This document shows positions 14,969 to 23,103 of a DNA stretch of 64,000 nucleotides, piece by piece. The stretch lies in assembly GCF_009857535.1 (NCBI RefSeq), contig NZ_WWCS01000024.1, positions 1-64,000 of the forward strand, given 5' to 3'. The notes beneath the pieces are model-generated. The model saw only the letters and a list, made by a program, of their open reading frames with translations. It had not been told where the DNA came from and ran no database searches. This DNA is from Duganella margarita. Its GTDB lineage: Bacteria; Pseudomonadota; Gammaproteobacteria; Burkholderiales; Burkholderiaceae_D. The translations under genes and the position numbers were made by a program. Within the stretch, counting starts at the first letter, position 1. Each line of letters starts with the position of its first letter.

Positions 14969-15252
14969 TGTTTTTGCATCCGCCTAATCTCATCGATCTT
15001 CTCGTGCGCCTCACGTTTGAGCGACCTGTATGCCTCATTCCAGTCGTAGAACGTTCGGGCTCCGTGCTCTGGGATCGTGAACTGCTTTTGGCCCGTCCAT
15101 TCGAACGGAAATTCTGGCGTATTGTGCAAGCGCGCCCGCAGATTGGCCAAATAAGGGATAGGCTCGCCAGGCTTCCAATCGTCAGGCTTATTTTCGTGGC
15201 AATGGGCGTCGATATCCCAACCATCATAGCTACTCGTATCTGCGGTGATCAT
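14947..15252 (-). CDS. Moron-like hypothetical protein, 101 residues
   Basis: Opposite strand within the early operon. AAAGGAAC lies 6 bases before the ATG at 15252. The product (MITADTSSYDGWDIDAHCHE at the start) is rich in Trp, His, Asp and Glu in a protein-like pattern; the C-terminus is a charged helix. No known family. Its 3' end overlaps the DUF2591 gene end-to-end, and its promoter would lie in the 30 bases before ninG or inside it. Confidence 0.55.
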   Translation of the reverse strand: MITADTSSYDGWDIDAHCHENKPDDWKPGEPIPYLANLRARLHNTPEFPFEWTGQKQFTIPEHGARTFYDWNEAYRSLKREAHEKIDEIRRMQKHQGLTSS

Positions 15253-15284
15253 TCGGTGTTCCTTTGTAAAAAGAGCATCGTAGC

Positions 15285-15995
15285 ATGATGCGCCGCACAC
15301 CCATGAAGCCCGGCGCCGCGCCGATGAAGCGCACCGCGTTTGCGCGCGGCGAGCGCATCGAGGCTCGCGAGGTGACGAAGATCGCCACCAAGGCTGCGCG
15401 CGAGAAGAAGCACAAGTGCGCGGTCCGCACCTGCCGCGCCGAGTTCGTGCGTCCGGCGCCGTTCGTAATCTGGTGTTCGCCGGAATGCGGCACGGTGCTG
15501 GCCATGGCGAAGCTGGAGAAGCAGAAGCAGACGACGGCGCGCGCCGAGCGCAAGGATCGCCAGCAAAAGCTGGTCAAGTTCAAGCGCAAGGCTGACCACG
15601 TGGCCGACTGCCAGAAGGCGTTCAACGCCTGGGTGCGATTCCGCGACCGCAATGAGCCGTGCATCGACTGCAATCGGTATTCAGACGGCTCCGCGCTGAC
15701 CGGTGGCGAATATGACGCTGGACACTACCTCTCGCGCGGCAGCCATCCGCACCTCCGCTTCGACGAGCGGAACGTGTTCAAGCAGCTGAAGGGCTGCAAC
15801 CGGCCCGGCGGCACCACGGCTGCGTCGTTCCGCGCCGGCGTCATCGCGCGCATCGGCTTGGCCGCCGTCGAGGCGCTGGAGGCGGACAACGAACCACGCC
15901 ACTACACGGTCGACCAGCTGGTCGCGATGACCGCGCGCTACAAGAAATTATTGAAAGACCTGAAGGCAACTGCTGCACCAGCTGCTGGAATTTAA
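15285..15995 (+). CDS. ninG: NinG/Rap-type recombination protein
   Basis: 236 residues. A basic N-terminus (MRRTPMKPGAAPMKRTAF) precedes a Cys cluster, then the NinG core: AFNAWVRFRDRNEPCIDCNR, GGEYDAGHYLSRGSHPHLRF and NVFKQLKGCNRPGG, with the Cys and His residues of the NinG zinc/nuclease region. Lambda NinG (Rap) is a structure-specific endonuclease that helps phage recombination. Position in the ninR-like segment agrees. Confidence 0.93.
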   Translation: MMRRTPMKPGAAPMKRTAFARGERIEAREVTKIATKAAREKKHKCAVRTCRAEFVRPAPFVIWCSPECGTVLAMAKLEKQKQTTARAERKDRQQKLVKFKRKADHVADCQKAFNAWVRFRDRNEPCIDCNRYSDGSALTGGEYDAGHYLSRGSHPHLRFDERNVFKQLKGCNRPGGTTAASFRAGVIARIGLAAVEALEADNEPRHYTVDQLVAMTARYKKLLKDLKATAAPAAGI

Positions 15996-16012
15996 CCTGA
16001 AACGGAAAAGAC

Positions 16013-17536
16013 ATGAGCGCATTTAGCCCTGAAGAACAGGAGCAGATCGCCGCGGCAGCATACACGCTACACGCGGGCGACTGCATCGAAGTGATGAAAA
16101 CCTTGCCGGACAACAGCGTCGACTCGGTCGTCACCGATCCGCCGTACGGTATTCGTTTCATGGGGAAGGCCTGGGACGGCGCTGATATCGAGGCACGTGC
16201 CGACCGGCGCCGCAGCTTCGCCAGCCATGCGCCGGATGCAGGCCCAAACGGCGGACACAAGTCGATCGCAGCCGAGGCTGGCAAGTACGACCTTGCGCCG
16301 GCCGCGATGCGAGCATTCCAGCAATTTAGCGAAGAGTGGGCGCGCGAGGCATTCCGGGTATTAAAGCCTGGCGGACACCTGCTTTCATTTTCGTCGCCGC
16401 GCACGTTTCATCGCATGGCCTGCGGCATCGAGGACGCCGGCTTCGAGATCCGCGACCAGATCATGTGGGTTTTCGGCTCCGGGTTCCCGAAGTCGATGAA
16501 TGTGGCCAAGGCCATCGAATCCGGCACCGGCCGGCCGAAGGACATCCGTCGCATGCAGATGGGTGAAGACTACAGCCCATCCGGGCGCGGACCGGGGGAT
16601 TACGACTACCCTGGCCAAGAGACGATGAACGGCACGACTGCGCCATGGGTTCCGTTCACAGAGGCAGCCAAGGAGTGGGAAGGCTGGGGCACCGCGCTGA
16701 AGCCGGCGCACGAGCCGATCTGCGTCGCACGCAAACCACTTTCAGGAACCGTGGTTGCCAATGTTCTGCTGTTCAGCACTGGGGCGCTGAATATTGATGC
16801 CTGCCGTGTCGAGCCAACGGGCGAGAGTCGCGAGCGCGCTGGCGAGACATCGCAGGACCAGCGGTACACAAGTGCCGGCAGTGCAAACTTCGCCGCGAAG
16901 CCCGGTGTGCGTGGCGACGCTCCAGAGGGGCGGTGGCCGGCAAATTTGATACACGACGGCAGCGAGGAAGCGTTGTCGATGTTTCCGCAGGCTCCCGGGC
17001 AGCAAGCGTCAGTGCGCGGCAGCGAGCCAAGCGCCAAGACGGCCCACGCGTATGGCGAGTTCTCCGGCCGCGCGCCAAGCGCACCACGGGGCGACTCGGG
17101 CAGCGCCGCTCGGTTTTTCTATTGCGCAAAGGCCAGCCGCCAGGACCGTAATGAAGGCCTGCCAAGCAGTCTAGAGCCAGCGGTGAGCACAGACGCCACC
17201 ATGCGCGCCTGCGAAGACGCCGACTGGACGAAGCGCAATGGCAACCACCACCCGACGGTCAAACCCACGGATCTGATGGCCTACCTGGTGCGATTGATGA
17301 CGACGACTGGCGGCACGGTGCTCGATCCCTTCATGGGCAGCGGAAGCACCGGGAAAGCTTGCATGCGCGAGGGGATGCAGTTCATAGGCATAGAAATGGA
17401 ACCCGACTACCTGAAGATCGCTGAGGCTCGGGTTAAATATGAAATTGGTGCGGTGGCCCGCCGCGCGGAAGAGGCAGCGTTGGTGGCGAAAGCCGCGTCG
17501 CAGCAGAAAACGATTTTTGAATTGGACGGAATATGA
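16013..17536 (+). CDS. Beta-class DNA N-methyltransferase
   Basis: 507 residues. The catalytic DPPY is at Asp42 in SVVTDPPYGIRFMGK, and the SAM site is C-terminal (VLDPFMGSGSTGKACMREGM near Asp438), so the motif order is that of beta-class N6-adenine or N4-cytosine enzymes. A long insert (about residues 180-400) includes the specificity region. It methylates phage DNA to resist restriction. Its stop overlaps the start of an HNH nuclease gene, so the two are made together. It carries NAVANVL-like and PTVKPTDLMAYLVRL segments common to phage versions. Confidence 0.92.
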   Translation: MSAFSPEEQEQIAAAAYTLHAGDCIEVMKTLPDNSVDSVVTDPPYGIRFMGKAWDGADIEARADRRRSFASHAPDAGPNGGHKSIAAEAGKYDLAPAAMRAFQQFSEEWAREAFRVLKPGGHLLSFSSPRTFHRMACGIEDAGFEIRDQIMWVFGSGFPKSMNVAKAIESGTGRPKDIRRMQMGEDYSPSGRGPGDYDYPGQETMNGTTAPWVPFTEAAKEWEGWGTALKPAHEPICVARKPLSGTVVANVLLFSTGALNIDACRVEPTGESRERAGETSQDQRYTSAGSANFAAKPGVRGDAPEGRWPANLIHDGSEEALSMFPQAPGQQASVRGSEPSAKTAHAYGEFSGRAPSAPRGDSGSAARFFYCAKASRQDRNEGLPSSLEPAVSTDATMRACEDADWTKRNGNHHPTVKPTDLMAYLVRLMTTTGGTVLDPFMGSGSTGKACMREGMQFIGIEMEPDYLKIAEARVKYEIGAVARRAEEAALVAKAASQQKTIFELDGI

Positions 17537-18210
17537 GCGCTACAAAATCTACTATCCCACGGCCAACTAATGAGCAACTGGCTGCGCTCTACGTCGAGCG
17601 GAAGCTGGGCTGCGGCGAACTTGGCAAAATGTTTGAGCGCGACCCCAAGACCGTGTACTACTGGCTGAAACAGGCGGGCATCCAGACCCGCGCGCGTGGC
17701 ACTGACCCAGCGCAATGGTTTGCGAAGGGTGGCCAAGACCCGCGCAGCTTCTCCGGGACAAAGCACTCAGCCGAGTCGAAGGCGAAGATCGGCGCAGCGT
17801 CTCGCGGACGAACACCCTGGTTGCGAGGCGGCGTGCACTGGTTGCATACCGTTCCAGCCGATCGAAATCCGAAGTGGAAGGGCGGCATTACGCCGGAGCG
17901 CCAAGAATTCTATCGCTCTGCAGAGTGGAAGCGGGCGGTCAAAGCAGTTTGGTGCCGCGCGGACGCTTGTTGCGAACGGTGCGGCCTGGACTGGCGCAAC
18001 GTTGATCGTAAAGCTACGCCTACGTTCCCAATCCACCACATCGTCACCTTCGCGGTCAGTGAGCTGCGCGCGGCAGTTGACAATCTCGCGTTGCTTTGCC
18101 GCCCATGCCACATTTGGGTGCACAGCAATGAGAACTCGATCCAGGCTTTCCTCGCATCGCCGTGGCCGCGACGTGATTTCGCCGCGCTGGACCAGGAGAA
18201 TGCATCGTGA
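17533..18210 (+). CDS. HNH endonuclease with N-terminal HTH
   Basis: 225 residues, ATGA-coupled to the methyltransferase. Residues 10-55 are an HTH (LGCGELGKMFERDPKTVYYW), then a NUMOD-like segment (KHSAESKAKIGAASRG). The C-terminal HNH has CERCGLDW, the central PIHHIVTF, and LLCRPCHIWVH, with zinc cysteines and catalytic His. It could be a homing-type nuclease or one half of a restriction-modification pair with its neighbour. Neither is proven. Confidence 0.88.
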   Translation: MSATKSTIPRPTNEQLAALYVERKLGCGELGKMFERDPKTVYYWLKQAGIQTRARGTDPAQWFAKGGQDPRSFSGTKHSAESKAKIGAASRGRTPWLRGGVHWLHTVPADRNPKWKGGITPERQEFYRSAEWKRAVKAVWCRADACCERCGLDWRNVDRKATPTFPIHHIVTFAVSELRAAVDNLALLCRPCHIWVHSNENSIQAFLASPWPRRDFAALDQENAS

Positions 18211-18482
18211 GGGGGCGGATGAATCGTGACGAATGGCAGCAGCGGGCGCGCGAGTTGGCGCAGCGCGGCGAGGCGCTGCCGCAATCTAAACTCACGGACG
18301 ACGATGTCTTGGCGATCCGTGCCGCACAGAAGGAGCGCGACACCCAGCGGCAGCGCATCGCAACCGAGCTGAGCAATGCGGCGCTGGCGCACCGCTTTGG
18401 TGTACATGTCCGCACGGTGGAGAAGGTGCTGCAGCGCGATAGCTGGTCGCATTTGCTGCGGAAGGAGTCCCCTCATGCGTGA
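18207..18482 (+). CDS. Small HTH protein, 91 residues
   Basis: GTG start at 18207 overlaps the HNH stop as GTGA. Residues 35-80 read ELSNAALAHRFGVHVRTVEK, a resolvase/homeodomain-like HTH of the kind found in HNH-associated phage proteins. A charged helical N-terminus precedes it. It may assist the nuclease or regulate replication genes. The stop overlaps the next gene by 8 bases. Confidence 0.68.
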   Translation: MRGRMNRDEWQQRARELAQRGEALPQSKLTDDDVLAIRAAQKERDTQRQRIATELSNAALAHRFGVHVRTVEKVLQRDSWSHLLRKESPHA

Positions 18483-19386
18483 CTATTCGAAGGTCGGTCC
18501 GAAGTTCTGGATCGGGAAGACCGGCAAGGCGCTTAAGAAGCAGGGTATCGAAACTGTTGTGGTGGCGATGTACCTGCTGACTGCGCCGCACGCGAACATG
18601 CTGGGTCTTTATCACGTGCCGCTCGTCTATATCGCTCACGAAACTGGATTGGGCTTGGAAGGGGCTTCAAAGGGCCTTCAAGGTGCTATCAAATCCGGGT
18701 TTTGTGCATACGATGAGGATGCTGAGATGGTTTGGGTGTACGAAATGGCTTCTTATCAAGTCGCCGATCACCTCGAGCCGCGCGATAACCGCTGTTCCGG
18801 AGTTCAGCGTGAGTACGATGACCTGCCGGAGAACCAGCATCTGCGCGGGTTCTACGAGAAATACGCCTCCGCTTTTCACATGAAAAACATGCGTGATTTC
18901 GGAAGCCCCTCGAAAGCCCCTTCCAAGGCCCTTGCAAGCCAAGAACAGGAACAGGAACAAGAACAGGAGCAAGAACAGGATCAAACACTTGTCGAGCAAA
19001 AGCAGCTCGACCCCGTACGAACGATCTTCGAGTACTGGCAAAAAATCATGAACTCCCCAGGCTCGAAATTGGACGACAAGCGCCGCAAGGCGATCGTGAA
19101 GGCGTTGAAGAGCTATTCGCCCGCCGACGTCTGCCGTGCCATCCGTGGGTGCGCGAAGACTCCGCACAACATGGGGATGAACGACAGCAAGACGAAGTAC
19201 AACGCCATCGGCCTGATCCTTCGCGATGCCGACCACATTGACCGCTTCATCCTGAACGACGCAGGCAATGCTCGTGCGCCAGCCGGCGCCGAAACGATGG
19301 AGCAGACAAACGCGCGCGTCATGGCTGAGCTGCTGGGCGATGCTGCGCCAGCAGGCGGCGAAATCATCGACATGGTGCAGTCATGA
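18475..19386 (+). CDS. O-like phage replication protein
   Basis: 303 residues, GGAAGGAG upstream of ATG 18475. N-terminal 100 residues (MRDYSKVGPKFWIGKTGKAL, then a winged-helix-like part) match replication proteins that read the phase of phage origins, like lambda O. The middle is a low-complexity Glu-Gln run (residues 160-176). The C-terminal domain (FEYWQKIMNSPGSKLDDKRR) is a DnaD/DnaB-loader-like helical domain. It would bind an origin, probably within its own gene, and recruit helicase through the next product. Not a close lambda O relative. Confidence 0.8.
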   Translation: MRDYSKVGPKFWIGKTGKALKKQGIETVVVAMYLLTAPHANMLGLYHVPLVYIAHETGLGLEGASKGLQGAIKSGFCAYDEDAEMVWVYEMASYQVADHLEPRDNRCSGVQREYDDLPENQHLRGFYEKYASAFHMKNMRDFGSPSKAPSKALASQEQEQEQEQEQEQDQTLVEQKQLDPVRTIFEYWQKIMNSPGSKLDDKRRKAIVKALKSYSPADVCRAIRGCAKTPHNMGMNDSKTKYNAIGLILRDADHIDRFILNDAGNARAPAGAETMEQTNARVMAELLGDAAPAGGEIIDMVQS

Positions 19387-20225
19387 CGCCCGCTGACAAG
19401 TCGGAGTTCGGGCAGTTGCTGGCCGAAACGCTGGCCGCCTATGGCAAGCCACTGCCCGAGGCGACGATGGTCAAGGCCTGGCTGGCGAATCTAGCGCCGT
19501 TCCCGATGTCGGTGGTGCGCGCCGCGATGCAGGCCTATCGCGACCAGAACGGCGAGTTCGCGCCAGTGCCGGCCGGGATCGCGATGCGCTGCAAGCTGCT
19601 GGATGGCCGACCGGGCGCCGAGGAAGCCTGGGCGATCGCGCTGCGCAGCCAGGACGAGGCGGACACGGTGGTGTGGACCGCCGAATGCGCAGCAGCGTTC
19701 GCGCTGGCCAGCCCGATCCTAGCGCTGGGTGATGAGGTCGGCGCGCGGATGGCGTTCAAGGAAGCTTACGTCCGGATGGTAGCAGCGGCACGCGCGGATT
19801 GCGTGCCGGCCACGTGGTCAGTGTCGATCGGCTGGGATGGTGCGCGGCGCGACGCGGCGATCAGCCGCGCGGTGGTCGCGGGACAACTGCCGGCGCCGGC
19901 GGCGCAGGTGATGCTCGGTGGGCCGGCCGGTGGCGAAGCCGACACCGATGCAGCCCGTGCGCAGTTGGCCAAGGTGAGGCAGTTGCTCGCCGACGGCGCC
20001 GCCATGCGCGATGCTCGCCGCGAGGCCGCGTTCGATGCACGGGTCGCCGCAGAAGATGCGGAGCGGTTGGCACGCGCCCAACAAGTGGCCGAGTACGCAA
20101 TGCAACATGGCCTCAACCTGCCGAAGGCATCTGCGGCTTCACCAGGAGCCCGCCACGCAGCGAATGGCATCGCGGCGCTACCTGCGGACACGTCACTCCA
20201 AAAAAATCGCCCTGGGAGGCTCTGA
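19383..20225 (+). CDS. Probable replication accessory (helicase-loader position)
   Basis: 280 residues, ATGA-coupled to the O-like gene. N-terminal 80 residues (MTPADKSEFGQLLAETLAAY, FPMSVVRAAMQAYRDQNGEF) resemble the N-domain found in phage replication genes that pair with O-like proteins. The rest is Ala-rich helix with no Walker motif, so it is not a P/DnaC ATPase. The loader role is inferred from position. Confidence 0.6.
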   Translation: MTPADKSEFGQLLAETLAAYGKPLPEATMVKAWLANLAPFPMSVVRAAMQAYRDQNGEFAPVPAGIAMRCKLLDGRPGAEEAWAIALRSQDEADTVVWTAECAAAFALASPILALGDEVGARMAFKEAYVRMVAAARADCVPATWSVSIGWDGARRDAAISRAVVAGQLPAPAAQVMLGGPAGGEADTDAARAQLAKVRQLLADGAAMRDARREAAFDARVAAEDAERLARAQQVAEYAMQHGLNLPKASAASPGARHAANGIAALPADTSLQKNRPGRL

Positions 20226-20650
20226 TGGCAAATACGAAGAAAACGCGCAAGGCATACAAGCCGAAGCCATGCGTCCTTCCGCTCGGCATGCGCAAGGCCA
20301 TCGCCTTCGAGATGCCGGGCTTCCAGGCCAGCGTCGCGCTCGGTATGGACCACTTGGAAGAACAGCACGTCTACGACCTGCTGTCGAACGCGGATATGGT
20401 GCGCCGAATTGCGCCCGACGGCCACGAGATACTTCCGATCGCGCACGAGATGGTGCTGGCCGTGGCCGAAATCCAGGCCCGGGCGCAGCGGGTCGGCAAG
20501 TTGGGCGTGACGGGCGATGAGATGCGTGTGCTTCGCGAGGGCGTCGGCCGGACGATGGTCTACCTGCGCACGGTGTCGAACTTTGCCATCGACCAAGCGG
20601 CGCGCGCAGCGTTGGCGGAGTTTAATCGCGCGGGGGTGTTGCGCGTTTGA
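20225..20650 (+). CDS. Hypothetical early protein, 141 residues
   Basis: The ATG shares an A with the preceding TGA, and GGGAGG lies 5 bases upstream. The protein begins with a basic tail (MANTKKTRKAYKPKPCVLPL) and is otherwise helical, with DHLEEQHVYDLLSNADMVRR and GRTMVYLRTVSNFAIDQAAR. Small early proteins of this kind are common before Q genes; no function known. Confidence 0.65.
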   Translation: MANTKKTRKAYKPKPCVLPLGMRKAIAFEMPGFQASVALGMDHLEEQHVYDLLSNADMVRRIAPDGHEILPIAHEMVLAVAEIQARAQRVGKLGVTGDEMRVLREGVGRTMVYLRTVSNFAIDQAARAALAEFNRAGVLRV

Positions 20651-20727
20651 ACGAATTGCCACATCGACAGTCTAGCGCAACGGCAATACCTGTGTTAACG
20701 TCCAGCCACACCTCTTGGAGCAGCGAA

Positions 20728-21273
20728 ATGGGCTTTGCCGACCGATACCTTCATGCCGTCAACTCGTCCGACCTTCGCGACGATGAGCACCACCACGCTA
20801 CGGATGCGCTGTGCGCGGCGGCGCTGGCCGACACCGCCGGCGCGGGCATCGGTTCGCTGCTCTCGCGCGTGAAGTACGCCGACGGCACGCAGCACAAGCT
20901 GTTCGAATCCGGCAGCGCCAATCTGGCCCAGCTGCTGCGCATCTGGACCGCGCGCGTGATCGAGAAGGGGCGCGAGCGCAAGTGGGTTCGCGAGGGCACA
21001 GCATGGGATGCACAGGCAGCGCAGGCGCTGTACCGCCGCGTGGCCGAGCGGTCGCTCGCGCACTGGTTGGACGGCAAATGCGAGGGGTGCTCGGGCAGCG
21101 GCAACACGGCAGACCGACGTATCTGCGTGCCTTGCAAGGGAACTGGTCGCGGAGAGATCGGTGGCGGAGGTTTCGAGCGCGAGAAGGCGCTTGATATGGT
21201 CAGCGAATTGGAAGCTCTGCTGCAATCGCATAACGCCCGCGCTTCTGCACTTGATCGTGGAGCGCGGGTTTAG
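20728..21273 (+). CDS. Zinc-finger protein at Q antiterminator position
   Basis: 181 residues from ATG 20728, which has GGAG 8 bases upstream; a TTG at 20647 overlapping the previous stop is the alternative start. The C-terminal half has CEGCSGSGNTADRRICVPCK, a CxxCxGxG...CxxCxGTG zinc finger like those of several phage Q-type antiterminators and DnaJ-like domains. It is the last early gene before the late region, as lambda Q is. Assignment as Q is by position plus the zinc finger. Confidence 0.62.
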   Translation: MGFADRYLHAVNSSDLRDDEHHHATDALCAAALADTAGAGIGSLLSRVKYADGTQHKLFESGSANLAQLLRIWTARVIEKGRERKWVREGTAWDAQAAQALYRRVAERSLAHWLDGKCEGCSGSGNTADRRICVPCKGTGRGEIGGGGFEREKALDMVSELEALLQSHNARASALDRGARV

Positions 21274-21815
21274 GACCAAATCTCTTTGACTCTGTCCGAT
21301 ATCTTCATTTTAAAATTGAATGCCGCCTTCTCAAATTCAACTTGCTTTTGCTCGAATTTTTCAGTGCTGATGTTTCTAGAAGGTGCCGCCTGAATGAACG
21401 GAGTGATATCGCGCCGACACTGCTCAATCGAAGTATATTCTTTCGCCAAGTCGGGGAAGTAGACGTTCATAAGCATTTGAACTTTTTGATGCTCTCCTAA
21501 TTCCGCTCGGGCTTTGTTCCGTTCCAACTCCAAGTCGAGAAGATCCGCATATTCCAATTTATGCTTCTGGAAACGTAGATGGTTTAAATACGTGATGCTG
21601 TAGTTCATCTGCCATCTGTCAAACAAAAAATACAGCTCTTCAAGCTTTTGGATCTTTAGTTCTCTATCTTTCGCCGCGGTCTGGTTTTTCGCTAATATTC
21701 TTTGACTGCGGATATTAAAAAGATTTGCGACAACGACTCCACCCAATGAAATGAGTGCCCCTACCCCTGCGGATATGATTGGGATTGCTTCCTTAAGTCC
21801 TACGTCGGTGATCAT
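21270..21815 (-). CDS. Low-GC membrane protein (moron)
   Basis: 181 residues from ATG 21815, or 193 from 21851. Residues 10-30 (AIPIISAGVGALISLGGVVV) span the membrane once; the rest is a long charged helix-rich cytoplasmic domain. The gene is clearly AT-richer than neighbours, lies on the opposite strand, and ends 4 bases into the Q-like gene. Such late-early junction morons often give lysogens new traits. Function unknown. Proteins with this plan occur near phage defence loci, but I cannot assign one. Confidence 0.65.
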   Translation of the reverse strand: MITDVGLKEAIPIISAGVGALISLGGVVVANLFNIRSQRILAKNQTAAKDRELKIQKLEELYFLFDRWQMNYSITYLNHLRFQKHKLEYADLLDLELERNKARAELGEHQKVQMLMNVYFPDLAKEYTSIEQCRRDITPFIQAAPSRNISTEKFEQKQVEFEKAAFNFKMKISDRVKEIWS

Positions 21816-22140
21816 AGCCGGGCCTAAATAAAAATGTAGGAGTAGCATCATACCGTGGACGGACTGCTATTAAGTGCGTGGAATAGGTGATTTTTCTCAA
21901 AAGTATCCTTCTCGCGTTCGTTGACATGGGTCGGAAAGTACGTTAACGTCGGTTCCTACACATTCACCGCACGCGTAATGCAGGCTCCGCGCCTCGCCGC
22001 TAGCAGTGATTCGAAGATAGCACCCACTATGTTGATGCTTTCGCTCGCGTGTACCGCTCACTTCGCAGATAGCGCTGGAGCACCAAACCGAACCGCCCTT
22101 GTGGCGGTTTTTCTTTTTCCGCATCCGAAGTGAGGCGGCC
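21816..22140. other. Intergenic region before late genes
   Basis: 325 bases without a convincing gene. It contains the promoter side of the minus-strand membrane gene and, at 22092-22118, an intrinsic terminator on the plus strand. As in lambda, the late promoter and Q-responsive terminator would be expected here; I cannot name a clear -10/-35. Confidence 0.6.
22092..22118 (+). terminator. Intrinsic terminator
   Basis: ACCGCC / CTTGT loop / GGCGGT followed by TTTTTCTTTTT. Same stem as terminators at 28913 and 39995. It lies between the Q-like gene and the first late genes and is a candidate tR'-like target of antitermination. Confidence 0.8.
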
Positions 22141-22305
22141 ATGACGCAGGCGACAAAGCCCTCCAAGGAAGACGTCCGCGAGTGGTTCGAACGCCGCACG
22201 CACGCGCCATTGGACCCGCCGCCAAGCCCTGACGAGATCCGTCGCATCCTGGGCTGGCACCTGCTTCCGCAGAACCGCCAGCCGGACCGCGACGAGCGAG
22301 ATTGA
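22141..22305 (+). CDS. Small hypothetical protein, 54 residues
   Basis: GTGAGG precedes the ATG by 5 bases. The product is charged and helical with a Pro-rich centre (MTQATKPSKEDVREWFERRT at the start, then LDPPPSPDEIRRILGWHLLP). No known family; it is the first plausible late gene after the terminator at 22092. Confidence 0.5.
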   Translation: MTQATKPSKEDVREWFERRTHAPLDPPPSPDEIRRILGWHLLPQNRQPDRDERD

Positions 22306-22846
22306 AATGAGCAGGCCGCGCGAAGCCGGCCGCCAAGGAGGTGCATCATGAAGAAGTAGCGAAGCCAAAAGCCCGACCGCCAGCCGCCATCGCGGCGCGC
22401 CGGCGGCGTAGAAGCGCGACGTGATGCGCACGGGGCAAAAATTGGCTGATGAGTTTCGGAGCACCCGCCCGGAGATACTCAGGGGGCGCCACAAAGCGCA
22501 GCTATCGAATTCACGGCCCGCGGGCCAACACCAGCCGGACGCCGCCGCAAGGCCGCGCGCCAGACCGGCACCGGACGCTGTACCCGGTAACCACACCTCC
22601 ACGCATTGCCGAACTGTCGGCGCGCAAGGAGCGCTTTCAGCAGGCATGCTGGCAGCGCGATCTGTGCGTCACAGCGAGGTTCCTCTGGGCGCGCTGCAGC
22701 GCAAACAGATCAAGACCAGTGCGTGGAGGTGTGGTTGTGGAACCTGCGTTAATCCCGAAGCTACGGCAAAGGATGAGACCGCAGGGCGGCAATAAGCAGC
22801 GCCGGTTTCAACGCGGTTCAGGCCCGGGCGTCCCGTGTGCCTCAAT
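22306..22846. other. GC-rich stretch with no secure gene
   Basis: 540 bases. A strong ribosome site (AAGGAGGTG, 22335-22343) stands before an ATG that meets a stop after two codons, which looks like a decayed gene start. A frame at 22424-22795 (123 codons, start MRTGQKLADEFRSTRPEILR) could be coding but its composition is poor. Overlapping frames are also open, as expected from high GC. Confidence 0.45.
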
Positions 22847-22920
22847 GCGCGTGTAGCTCAATGGTAGAGCCGAGGCCTTCCAAGCCTATGACCAGGGTTC
22901 GATTCCCTGCATCCGCTCCA
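22847..22920 (+). tRNA. tRNA-Gly (anticodon TCC), divergent
   Basis: 74 bases with D-arm GCTC-AATGGTA-GAGC, anticodon loop CTTCCAA (anticodon TCC), T-arm CAGGG-TTCGATT-CCCTG and encoded CCA. The acceptor stem GCGCGTG/CATCCGC has one C-C mismatch and one G-T pair, and the outer anticodon-stem pair is mismatched, so it is unlike a host copy. It stands alone between early and late regions of the prophage. It probably supports GGA/GGG decoding in lytic growth, or is decaying. Confidence 0.9.
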
Positions 22921-22941
22921 GAATTCTCTCTGAGCTATGAA

Positions 22942-23103
22942 TTACATAATTTCCCCGCTGTAATTCGGCAATTCGATTTCACGCTCCGACCAGACGACGA
23001 GCGCCGCCATGATGGCCACAAGTATAAGCATGATGATGGTGTTGCGATGCTTCTGGAGTGCGGTTTTGGATTTGGCAGCCGCCTGCGCACGGGTATCGTC
23101 CAT
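22942..23103 (-). CDS. Single-span membrane micro-protein, 53 residues
   Basis: ATG at 23103 with AGGA 4 to 7 bases upstream. Basic N-terminal helix (residues 1-22), one hydrophobic segment (IIMLILVAIMAALVVW, residues 23-38), and an acidic C-terminus ending in NYSGEIM. Minus strand, just after the tRNA. Plan resembles small prophage inner-membrane proteins or antiholin-like peptides; not recognised. Confidence 0.5.
   Translation of the reverse strand: MDDTRAQAAAKSKTALQKHRNTIIMLILVAIMAALVVWSEREIELPNYSGEIM

Noticed and set aside
18955..18984. Short tandem repeat (gaacag/gagcaa) in the replication gene considered as phage origin iterons
   Set aside because: It is six-base coding repetition giving Glu-Gln pairs; too short and without flanking dyads to call an origin, although an origin inside this gene remains possible.
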